A stretch of 64,000 bases of DNA, taken from DASRFA01 sp035651755. Its GTDB lineage: Bacteria > Desulfobacterota > Binatia > UBA12015. How positions within the stretch are numbered: position 1 is the stretch's first letter; every line of letters begins with the position of its first letter. Below, one piece after another: positions 33,301 through 42,300 of the stretch. The notes below the pieces were generated by a model, which saw nothing but the letters and a program-made list of their open reading frames with translations, did not search any database and had not been told where the DNA came from. The stretch covers positions 372,001 through 436,000 of the forward strand of contig DASRFA010000013.1 in NCBI GenBank assembly GCA_035651755.1, read 5' to 3'. The position numbers and the translations under genes are program-made.

Positions 33301-36300
33301 TGTCGGCGGGTTCTTCCAGAAGGCCATTAACTGGGTCGGCGGGCTTTTCTCCTCTGGGACGCCCGCAAGTAACCTCCCGACGTCATATGTACTCCAGCCG
33401 GGGTTCGTTGACGAGGCGGGTGGATTCCAGGGCCCGCCGGCCGGCGATACCGGCGGTTGGTCGTTCGGCAGCGGGGTTGCCGGCGCCGGAATCGGCTTCA
33501 GCCTCGCGAGTCTCGGCAACTCGCTCCTATTGAAGAAGGGCGCGACCGGGCTCAACGGTATCCTTCAGTCGGCCGTCGAGCCGGGCGTTCTCAGTAAGAC
33601 GGCGAACATCAACCTGCTCGTCAGCACGGTGCTCGGCGCCGTGCTCGGGCCGCTTGGCGGCCTGATCGGCGGCGTCGTGTCGAACATCATGGCGCCGCTG
33701 TTCGCCGGCTCCGTCAACCGCGGTACGCTCCTCGGCCACGGATTCGGCGGGCTCGTCGGCGCCCAGCAGTACTTCGATCCCGCGAGCGCGGCCCTCTACG
33801 GCGCGATCCTCGGACTGCCGACCCTCGGCACCGCGCTTCGTCGCGGCGGCGAGTCGATCATCGACTCCTCGAAGATCTTCGGCGGCGAGGACGGCCGTGG
33901 CGGACTGCAGGGCCTCTTCGGCGACTGGACTCGCACGGCGTGGAAAACCGGCCCGCAGACCGCGCTCGACCGCGGCTTCACCCCCGAGCAGATCAAGCAA
34001 ATCGAGGGCATGACCCAGGCGCTCTTCGGCACGATGGGGGGCGAGGGCGGCAAGGCGGAGCACACGAAGGGCAGCGATCTCGCCTCGCTTGCGGAGCAGC
34101 AGGGCCAGATCATGGCGGAATTTTTGTCGAGGGGCTTAGCCAAGGGCCTAAGTTTCGACGAGCTCTTCGCGAACCTCGGCAAGCTCGCGCAGGAGTCCGG
34201 CATCACGCTGATGGACGCGCTGAATGCGCTGCCCAAGCAGCTCTCCGGAATCACGGACGCCGCGAAGGAGCTCGGCGGAAAGGATCAGTTCACCGCGGCG
34301 CGGGAGGGCGCCGACTCGTTTGCTCTCAGCCTCTACGGCATCTCGAAGGGATTCGCGGATCAGGTTCCGCAGGGTGTTTCGATTGCCGAGATCGCGCTGC
34401 AGGAGCTCGAGAGAAACGGCACCAAGGCCTTCGAGAACCTCGACGACAAGACGAAGGACTGGCTCCGCGTCCTCGCGAACAACCCGGAGGAGTTCCGGAA
34501 GCAGGTCGCTGACCTGGCCTCGCAGGGCTTCACGATCGACACTGCGGAGTTCAAGAACGCGCTGGCCGACATCTCCGCGAGCGCGTCATTCATCGGCGGG
34601 AATCTTGGCGACATCTTCACCGCGCCTAACATGGTCGACGGCATTGATGCGCTCGGCCAGAAGCTGAAAGATACCGTCACGCAAGCCGTCCAGGCGTCCG
34701 GGCTGAAGGATCTCTTCAACAACACACGCATTGCTGAGTCGTTTCAGGGTACCTTCGGTCTGCTGCGTCAGCTTGACGCTGGCGAAATCAAGGTGACCGA
34801 CTCCGACTTCGCCCTGAAGATGGCGCAGTCGATCGCGGAAGGGAAAGCGACCCTTGAGGACTACATCCCCGAGCTCCGCGCCATTCGCGACGCGGCGAAG
34901 GATGTCGACAAGACCATCGAAGACGCCTTCAAGCCGACGGACGAAGAGGCCCGGTGGACCTGGCTCGAGGAGCAGCTGAAGAAGAACACGGACGCGGCCA
35001 AGCAATTCGCCGGGTCTTTGTTTGACGTTGCTGCCGCGGCCGAGGCAGTCAACCCGGGCAGCGGGAAGGCGGCTGCACGAGCTGCGGCGAAGTCCTCGAT
35101 CGACCAGTCCCTGCGTCAAAGCGCCGTGAATCTGATCGGCGAGGCGGCCGCCGAATCCGTTCAGGGGAGGGCCTTCGCGCGGGCACAGACCGAGTGGGAG
35201 GCCGCATTCAAGGCCGCAACGAAGGACGGAGTTATCACCGCCGAGGAGGAACTGAAGCTCAATACCCTCCGAGCCAAGCTCGAGAAGGCGGGCGAGGGCC
35301 TCGCCGATTCAATGGCAGCGTCGGCCGAGGTCATCGGCAAGATGTTCTCGGTGCAGCTCGAGAACGCTCGTCAAGCCGCACAGGACATCTTTGGTGGCGC
35401 CCTCGGAAAGTTTTTCGCCAACATCAAGGACGGCAAGACAGTCGTCGAGGCCAAGGTCGAGTTCAAGAAGGACTTCATCGAGGGGATCTTCGACTCCCTG
35501 ATCGGCGGGATGCAGCAGGCCATGGTCAACGCGATTATGGCCGGTCAAGTAATGGCGCCGCTGATGGCAACGTTCTCGACGGAGTTCGCGAAGGCGATCG
35601 AGGACGGCAAGATCGACGCGAACGAGCGCAGCCGACTCGACGCAATCATGCAGCTGATCTTCGAGCGCGGCGGTGCCCTCGCCGAGATGCTGGCCGACGT
35701 GCTGGGCGATGCCGGTCACATCGCTAAGACGGCGTTCGACTATGCGAAGGAGGTCGACAAGCGTCACGGCGTGCCGTCGAATGACCGGGGCAAAGGAACG
35801 GACGAGGGTTCCGTCGGGAGCAGGCACTACACAGCGAAAGAGATCACCGAATTCGCCCAGCTCGCCGGCATCAAGACTGAGCGCGATAAGTGGACGCTGC
35901 TGCAGCAGATTCAGGCGGGCAAGAGCCTGTGGCAAATCTACGAAGATCTCGGAAAGCTCGGCGCGTTCGACAAGGACGCGACGCGCGAACATCGAGACAC
36001 CACCGTCAAGAGCGGTGATGCAATCGGCGACATGGGGCGCGCCGCGATCGGTGCGGCGAATGCCCTCAACGCGCTCGCCGGGGCGGCGTCGCGCCTCGAT
36101 GGCGCGGGCGTTCTCGATCTCGGCGGCAGCGGGGATGGTAGGCGTGGGATTGGCAGCGGCGCGGGCGACGGCCGTGCGCCGATCGGCGGCCGCGCCGCCG
36201 GCGGCCCGATCCACGCCGGCACGATGGCGATCGTCGGCGAGCGTGGCCCGGAGCTATTCATCGCGCACGCGGGCGGGGGCGCATCGATCATTCCGCTCGG

Positions 36301-38419
36301 AGCGTCGACGGCAAGCATGATGCTGGGCCACGGAGTGGCCGGCTATGCCATGGGCGCGGGCCGTACCGGACAGGGCGGCCAGACCGGCAACCCGCGCGGA
36401 GGCAACCCGCGCACGGGGGGACTCCCGTCGGTGTCGCCGGACGTGCTCCGGCTGCTCCAGGGCCTCGGTGATGCCGACCAAACCGAGGCGCCCGGGTTCG
36501 CGTCCGCCGTCGCCGAGGCGCTCAAGGCCGCGTTCGAGAAGGGGAAGGACTTCGCCGCCGACTTCGCGAAGGGCCTAGGCGACGACGTCAACGAGCAGCT
36601 CGTCACCTCGATCATCAAGGGCTTCACGGAGTCGCGCGGCGTGCGCGCGGCCGAGGAGAACATTCAGCACCTGATCGATGGCGCTGAGAAGCTCGCCGGC
36701 GCTGGCAAGCTCACCCCCGAGAATCTCGAGAAGATCCGAGAGCAGATCAAGACCCAGACGGACTACATCGAGAAGCAAGCCAAGGATCTAGACGATCTGC
36801 TCGAGCCACTGCGCCAGGCGCAGACGATCGCGAAGGACATCGGAAACATCGACTTCGGCGGGCTCCTGAAGTCCATGGCGGAGCTCGACTTCTCAGATTC
36901 CGGTGCCGTCAAGGACTGGGCACACTCCGTTCGCGACGCAACCAAGGAGGCCGTGCTTCAGGCGGTCATTGACTCCCTGCTCCTCACCGGCCCACTCAAG
37001 ACCGCGATCGATGCGTTCAGCGACCAGATGAGCACGGCCCTGAAGGCCGCATTCGATCCGGATGGGCCGGGCGGCTCGGAGATCACGAAGGACGAGGCGA
37101 AGGCGCTCGCGAAGGGTGCGCGGCTGGGGGCCAAGGAGATCCGGCGCGCAATGCGCGCGCTGGAGCCGGTGTTCGAGGCGCTTGGCATCCACATGACCCG
37201 CAGGGTCGCCAAGGGAGCGAAGGCGGCCGCGGACATCATGAAGCAATCGCTCTCTCAGGCGTTCAGCGACCCGACGAAGAGGCCTAGCTTCGCCGAGTTC
37301 ATGAAGATCCTGAAAACGAACATCTACGAGCACCTGAAGGAGGGGCTCATCCAGGCGTTCGTTGACAGCGCGCTGATCCAGGGCGCGCTCGCTCCGATGC
37401 TCGGCGAGATCCAGCACATCTTCGACATGATCGCGAAGCATCAGATCGAAACGGCGAACGCGAACTCGGCGATCGCGCAGCAGATCGCCCTCATGCTCGG
37501 CGTGCTGAACGACCCCGCGTTCCAGCAGGCGTTCAATGCGATCGCGAACGGGATCGCGCAGCTCGCCAATTCCCTCGGCCAGAGCGCTGTCGCCATCACC
37601 GATGCCGGCGACCAGATCTCCGAGGCCGGTAACGCCGCCGAGCAGGCGGAGTGCACGAACTGCGAGCTCGAACAGCGTCTCGCGCGGATCCAGCTGACCA
37701 ACGCTGCGCTCGATGTCTTCGGTCGTGGCGGCTCGGGCTATCTCGACGTGCTCATCCCAGAGAAGCCGCCGGTGCCCGACACGGCGAGCGGCGGCGACGG
37801 CGGATCGGACGATGACATCCAGGCGAAGTCGCGATACCTGCGCGGCGTCGCAGGGGCAGTCGGCAACAACCTGATCGACGAGATCCTGAAGGATCATCCC
37901 AGCATGAGCCGGGACTCCGTCGCTGGCCTCGGGTTCGGGCTCACGCAGGGAATCATCGGAAACTCGGTGGCCTTGGCGCAGATGGGCCGGGAAGGCGCCC
38001 TCGCTCAGATTTACAACGCGAACATCGCGGGCAAGTGGTTCGCGTCGTCTGTCACGCGCGACGAACTCGCTAGCTGGCTCCCGGGCCTCGCCGCCGGCGG
38101 CCTCCTGACTCGTCCGCAGGTCGTCAACTTCGCCGAGCATAGGCCCGAGGTCGCGATGGATCTCGAGCACCTCCACCGCTTCGTGGAGGCCGGTCTCGAC
38201 GCCGGCGGGCACGACGACGAGGAGCTCGAGCGCCGAATCTCGCGCGTCGAGCAGGAGCAGAAGAAGACCAATGCGCTCCTCGAGCGCCTTGTCCGGGCCG
38301 CCGAGAAGGGTGGCGGCGGAAACCCGGTGGGCGCGCTGCTCACCGCGCAGAGCAAGGCGGCCCCGTATACCTCGCGTACCCGCGCCCGCACCGCGTCGCC
38401 GACCAACGTGAGGCCCTGA
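30362..38419 (+). CDS. Tail tape measure protein
   Basis: 2,685 residues, the longest gene here. The N-terminal 450 residues have the TP901-type tape measure core (ADFEEAMIRVAKVTNDTPAQL; ATELAKIEQGAAQLGV; LGNNSKTTESSILTMTETL; NQSSATALSQIFVKI). A hydrophobic middle (about 1060-1110) is a candidate membrane segment. Long Ala/Lys/Glu coiled-coil regions follow. At roughly 1.5 angstrom per residue, the family rule predicts a tail near 400 nm. It probably also aids DNA entry. Confidence 0.9.
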   Translation: MPSVQYSIDARGSEQGAARFSASVDKIIADATRAANAIAVVDKAMAAAGQTATSSASQIAQILTPLRQVASGATPARSQVTGLTVAMRDLGSASVLAFGPLSGIGSRFTAVGALAGRANLALGASIAVVTGVGVAFFGSVKAAADFEEAMIRVAKVTNDTPAQLRAMSAQVLQLSATLGVPATELAKIEQGAAQLGVRGSANLAAFAAQVGMLTRTTDLTAEAATNSLGRLIALTHESVSNVAGMAASLTALGNNSKTTESSILTMTETLARATAAFHVNSQTLLAVGGALADVGAKNQSSATALSQIFVKITQAAATGKDLQKFADVVGITADEFQRLGKVNPADVFLKFLGALAQQGPRAVDTLQQLHIGSTRNTAVMLSLGQVLGTVNRNLAMVADQYKNPTATASEFERMNDALNRQLEISGVRLHDLAISAGSEFVPPITQATKSLNDFLGVLLGVEKVDPNSLGTTLGQGAKLAADAWHALETAIIPVLGLMNDAAKAAASGDFDKGTHDLIDNLIKRLSDAGVEIDDFWEKLKHGGAELPSTSTEVADFTDSLDNASQGARVCSDEFANLSSEVLDLNAAFGASDVDKFTQKLRDQIAVLRIRNTQGDAAANTEQFVRDQDRKGKVVTDDEKKDILDLERTLVGLQNAHKGLARETASTARETDNFSKKMANETAAANAQTAIWEQVSAGTLSFSEAEVRAAAASDSLGKGMRTEAEIQAALAANKAKATAATEKEIAVGTQTLAGIEAQIKAYDEAAAAGLSKADADLKAADALLKVQAAEKARDVGEDRARRWLVEKEAIDAATDALERRRAVQSQLDETSKLQLELQLTQQVNQGLITELDKKIAIARQQAEINHQSADEAEHQARITDAIERENLAYIHLGSTIKDSLSQVGDALISGTLKWGEAGKSFGLAMGKRWVEGMIDSKLHDFDPTVKANFLDLAGEGNSIFKTLFSGVSDGSTPTGGTGGINVGGFFQKAINWVGGLFSSGTPASNLPTSYVLQPGFVDEAGGFQGPPAGDTGGWSFGSGVAGAGIGFSLASLGNSLLLKKGATGLNGILQSAVEPGVLSKTANINLLVSTVLGAVLGPLGGLIGGVVSNIMAPLFAGSVNRGTLLGHGFGGLVGAQQYFDPASAALYGAILGLPTLGTALRRGGESIIDSSKIFGGEDGRGGLQGLFGDWTRTAWKTGPQTALDRGFTPEQIKQIEGMTQALFGTMGGEGGKAEHTKGSDLASLAEQQGQIMAEFLSRGLAKGLSFDELFANLGKLAQESGITLMDALNALPKQLSGITDAAKELGGKDQFTAAREGADSFALSLYGISKGFADQVPQGVSIAEIALQELERNGTKAFENLDDKTKDWLRVLANNPEEFRKQVADLASQGFTIDTAEFKNALADISASASFIGGNLGDIFTAPNMVDGIDALGQKLKDTVTQAVQASGLKDLFNNTRIAESFQGTFGLLRQLDAGEIKVTDSDFALKMAQSIAEGKATLEDYIPELRAIRDAAKDVDKTIEDAFKPTDEEARWTWLEEQLKKNTDAAKQFAGSLFDVAAAAEAVNPGSGKAAARAAAKSSIDQSLRQSAVNLIGEAAAESVQGRAFARAQTEWEAAFKAATKDGVITAEEELKLNTLRAKLEKAGEGLADSMAASAEVIGKMFSVQLENARQAAQDIFGGALGKFFANIKDGKTVVEAKVEFKKDFIEGIFDSLIGGMQQAMVNAIMAGQVMAPLMATFSTEFAKAIEDGKIDANERSRLDAIMQLIFERGGALAEMLADVLGDAGHIAKTAFDYAKEVDKRHGVPSNDRGKGTDEGSVGSRHYTAKEITEFAQLAGIKTERDKWTLLQQIQAGKSLWQIYEDLGKLGAFDKDATREHRDTTVKSGDAIGDMGRAAIGAANALNALAGAASRLDGAGVLDLGGSGDGRRGIGSGAGDGRAPIGGRAAGGPIHAGTMAIVGERGPELFIAHAGGGASIIPLGASTASMMLGHGVAGYAMGAGRTGQGGQTGNPRGGNPRTGGLPSVSPDVLRLLQGLGDADQTEAPGFASAVAEALKAAFEKGKDFAADFAKGLGDDVNEQLVTSIIKGFTESRGVRAAEENIQHLIDGAEKLAGAGKLTPENLEKIREQIKTQTDYIEKQAKDLDDLLEPLRQAQTIAKDIGNIDFGGLLKSMAELDFSDSGAVKDWAHSVRDATKEAVLQAVIDSLLLTGPLKTAIDAFSDQMSTALKAAFDPDGPGGSEITKDEAKALAKGARLGAKEIRRAMRALEPVFEALGIHMTRRVAKGAKAAADIMKQSLSQAFSDPTKRPSFAEFMKILKTNIYEHLKEGLIQAFVDSALIQGALAPMLGEIQHIFDMIAKHQIETANANSAIAQQIALMLGVLNDPAFQQAFNAIANGIAQLANSLGQSAVAITDAGDQISEAGNAAEQAECTNCELEQRLARIQLTNAALDVFGRGGSGYLDVLIPEKPPVPDTASGGDGGSDDDIQAKSRYLRGVAGAVGNNLIDEILKDHPSMSRDSVAGLGFGLTQGIIGNSVALAQMGREGALAQIYNANIAGKWFASSVTRDELASWLPGLAAGGLLTRPQVVNFAEHRPEVAMDLEHLHRFVEAGLDAGGHDDEELERRISRVEQEQKKTNALLERLVRAAEKGGGGNPVGALLTAQSKAAPYTSRTRARTASPTNVRP

Positions 38420-38421
38420 CC

Positions 38422-39306
38422 ATGGCGACGGAACTACTCCCGAGCGGCACTGGCTCGTTCGCTGGCTACTCCACGATCTGGACGAAGAACCTCCTGTGGC
38501 AGCCCGGCGCGTCGCTCGTCGGCGTCGGCACCGAGGATGAGTTTCATCCTGCCTCGTACGTCATGGACCCGGCGCGCCATCTCCGGTGCTGGCCGATCAC
38601 CGGCGGAGCCTTCTACTTCGACTTCGACCTCGGCACCGCGCAAACGTGGAAGGGACTCTCCCTGATCGACTGCAACCTGGCCGCGAGCCAGGGGTCGGCC
38701 GTCGAGCTCTGGGCACACAACACTTTCGCGAACCTCGGAACGACCACCGGAACGTACAGGAAGTGGACGTACGGCACCCGCACCGTGGTTCCGGACCGCG
38801 GCGTCGACCGGTGGTTCATCGGCGCCGACGACACGAGCCAGGCGAACAATACCGCCTTCCGGTACGCGCGCGTCAAGATCATCGGCACCAAAATCTCGAC
38901 CGACATATCCCCCTGGCTCGCCGCGCCGTGGCTCGGCGACTGGTACCAGATCCCGGTCGGAAGCATTCAGGTCTCGGCCGTCGAGACATCCCAGATGGAG
39001 GAGAGCTTCAACCGCACTCCGTATGTCGACTCGCTTCCCGTCAAGCTGGACCTGAACTTCTCGACGGACCCCATCGACGAGTCCGTCTTCTGGGCCCTTC
39101 GCCGCGAGCTTCTCCGGATTGGCGGCTCGCAGCACGTGATCTTCGACCGATTCTCGCAGTCGACGGACGACAACCGTCGCGCAGCGTCGGGTCACTATGG
39201 CCTGCTGTCGATTGCTGGCCCGTGGGAGGAAACGGTCGAGGCTCCGAACACGGTCAGCCTGTCGATGAAGTTCAACGAGCACCCGCTCCCTATCGGTCCG
39301 GTCTGA
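38422..39306 (+). CDS. Tail tip-proximal (distal-tail-like) protein
   Basis: 294 residues directly after the tape measure. Beta-rich, with GGAFYFDFDLGTAQTWKGLSL, a discoidin-like FRYARVKIIGTKISTDI strand, and LGDWYQIPVGSIQVSAVETS. Its position fits a distal tail protein that starts the baseplate. Its stop overlaps the next start (TGATG). Confidence 0.65.
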   Translation: MATELLPSGTGSFAGYSTIWTKNLLWQPGASLVGVGTEDEFHPASYVMDPARHLRCWPITGGAFYFDFDLGTAQTWKGLSLIDCNLAASQGSAVELWAHNTFANLGTTTGTYRKWTYGTRTVVPDRGVDRWFIGADDTSQANNTAFRYARVKIIGTKISTDISPWLAAPWLGDWYQIPVGSIQVSAVETSQMEESFNRTPYVDSLPVKLDLNFSTDPIDESVFWALRRELLRIGGSQHVIFDRFSQSTDDNRRAASGHYGLLSIAGPWEETVEAPNTVSLSMKFNEHPLPIGPV

Positions 39307-42300
39307 TGCGGGACAACGACTACAACGTCTTCTACGCCTGCCGCGACGAGCTCCCCACCGACGTCCCGTACTTCTCCGCGAACCCGTCGAGCGGCTTCAC
39401 TGCGTCGCCCGTTGGGTTCGACGTCACCTTCTCGTCTGCTTCAGCCATCCGCGTTAACTACATCTATAAGATCTCCGAGGGCTCGCACGCTTTCTATGCG
39501 CGCGCAATCAGGAAGACGGCGACCGTGGTCACGTTCGTACCGATCTGGTCGACGGCGGACAGCGCGACCGCATTCTCGACCGCGACGTACACAACCTCGG
39601 CCACCGTCGTCGTCGTCGAGCAGTCGCACGTCACCTTGCCGCTCGACCTCCGCGAGGCCCCGGTCGGCGGCACCTACGACTATCTGCTCATCGGATCGGC
39701 TGCGGTCAGCTGCGACACCACGGCCCAGCGGGTCACCGCGAACCTCTGGACGAAGTGCCCGAGCGGCGATCGGCCGGGCGGAACCGATCGCTCCGTCGCG
39801 CTGATGACCGTCGGCAACGCTTCCTTCGCCGACAACGAGCCGTGGAACTGCGCTTGCGTCCTGACAGACCTGAAGCCGGGGACGCTCTGGGAGCATCATC
39901 TTGCGATCGCGCCGACGGGCAGCGCCGGCACGGCCCGCATGAGCTACGGGCACCTCGCCGCGATCCGCGTCCGGGAAAGATATACGGTCGGAAACGCGAA
40001 CCTGAACTCGGTCTCGTCAGCGAGCGCTACCCTGGTCACCGATGCTAACCACTCGTTCGACCTCCCTAACGAGGCGTTCTCGAGCGTCAATCCCACATGG
40101 ATCATCGTCGCCACCGGGGTGATCTCAAACGACGCGGCTTCGAATGGACGGGTCGTGGTCGACGTCGTGGGGGCGTCGAGCGTAACACTGCTTGACGCAA
40201 CCCTTCCACTTCGCACTGCAACCGACCGGAGAAGTTTTGGAATCGTAGCCATGGTCTCGGCCCTACCGAACGGTGCGACGGCGCCGAAGGTATCAATCAA
40301 GGTCGCAGCACCTAACGGCGGCACGTCGACTATCCGACGTGCCTTCCTGGGGGCGTTTCGGGTCTTCGAGGATGCCTACGTTCCAAATGCGTCACTTCCG
40401 TTCGAGGACGTGTTTTCGTCCCTGCGTTCAGGCGATGTTGCGGGCACAACGGGCACGTCGTTTGTTGCAACGTCCGGAACGGACGAGCAGCCCATCACTG
40501 GGCTGATTTCTGGTCAGAACATCGAAGACACAGTACCCGACTGGAACAACCAGCGACTCGAATTCATCTCGCTCGACGTACGGAAGGCGGGGAACGGTCG
40601 CTGGGAGGCGCGGCCGCTCTGGGGCGGACCGCGCGTGCCGCAGCAGAGCGCCCACGGGCTCTGGGGTCCGTCGCAGCGCGGCTGCGGCTTCTTCATGCAC
40701 CGCGTACCTGCGTCGCCCGTGGACTCGAGCCCGCAGGTCAACGTCAATAAAGTCGAAAACCGAGCGGTCGTAAATGACGGCAACCCTGTCCTTGTACGTA
40801 ATACGGGGTACGTCAGGCTGCAGGAGCTCACGCCGCCGCGAGAGAACTCCGACTCCGATGTCGAGCTGCTGGCCGAGGTCGAGCATGGCGTGCTTCTGCA
40901 GGACTGGACGCAGGTCTCCGGTGATCTCTACAAGATTCCGCTCGGCACGGGGGTCGGCCGCGCAAACATCGACGACGTCGGGCGTGTCCTGATCAATGGC
41001 GTTGAGGCGACCGAAATCTTCAAGAAGCCGAGCGCCGCGAGCACGTGGTACTTCAACCCGGAGAAGGACGGACTTCCGGCTATCGACCTCACGCTCGCTT
41101 CTACCTTCACTTTCGACCAGTTCAACTCGACTGACGTGCCGCTGTCCGCATCCACGAACGTGGCGATCGGTCGGATCGTCGTTCTGGAAGACAGCGCAAC
41201 CGGGAACATTGCGCACGCGCGCGTCGAGGCGAACACCTCCGGCAATACCTGGCAGATGTCCGTTCTCACGCGCTACCCCGGCGACAAGGGATTCAAGTTC
41301 GCGTCGGCCACGACGACCGTGCGCGCGACCGAGGGCCATTATCTCTACCTCCAGATGCCCACCGGGAAGACGCCATACCCGCAGACTTCGGACCAGCGGG
41401 TCGTGATCGTCGCGCGCGAGCGCCTGGGCCGTCGTCTCTTCGATCTTCAGGACTACCGCGGTCGCACCGTTCCGTACTTCCCGCGCATCTCCAAAGTGCC
41501 GGACATCAGCGAAGACTTCGATGTCAGGGTGAGCGGATCTCAGGTCCAGAGCTCGTACGGGACGATCGAGGTCGCCAACGGCGACGGATACTACGACGGG
41601 CTGCCGGCACGCCGGTTCATGGAAGGACTGCCGGTTACGCTGAAGCGACTCGTCTGGGATCACCGCCGCATGGCGCAATTTCCGTGGGAACCGAAGGACC
41701 GCGCAGAGTTCGTCGAGGTGCTCGCGCGGGCGTTCGGATCGCTCCCCGAAGTGAGCGCGGCGGCCCTGGCGATCGGGCTCTTTCCGCGGGGCGTCAACCT
41801 CAATCGCCCGCTTACCGCGGTGCGTAACACGGCCTTCGGCGGCAACAGCAACGAGACCGCGGAGCGCGGGGTAGGCATCCCCATCGTGATGGGGCCGGCT
41901 GACCGCGTGCGCGGCCGCCGCATTTCGCGTCGCACGGGCGTGGCGGTGAACCAGTACCGCGTCTCGGCGGCGATGCTCAAGCAGGTTCGCGCTGGCTACC
42001 TGACGCCCACGACAGCGCAGACCATCACGATCGCGGCGCCTTCGAACAACGCGCTCCTGCTCTCCCGTGGCATCGTGTCGGTCAACAACGACCAGAACGG
42101 CAACAATCCTGCCGACGAGCTCTACTTCGACGTCGATGGCATCACCGACGACGGAACGCCCACGGGGAACCTCATCCAGGCGCATGGGTCGATTCTTTCG
42201 TACGTGCTGAAGAATTTCCCGTGGGTTCCCGATGCCACCGTTGCTGGGTCTACCACGACGAATGCGAACCACACGCCGACAGCGAACACCGTGATCAGCG

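Noticed and set aside
37360..37374. GTTGACAGCGC in the tape measure gene as another regulatory site
   Set aside because: Only the TTGACA half matches; the right half is absent and it lies in the middle of an 8-kb gene.
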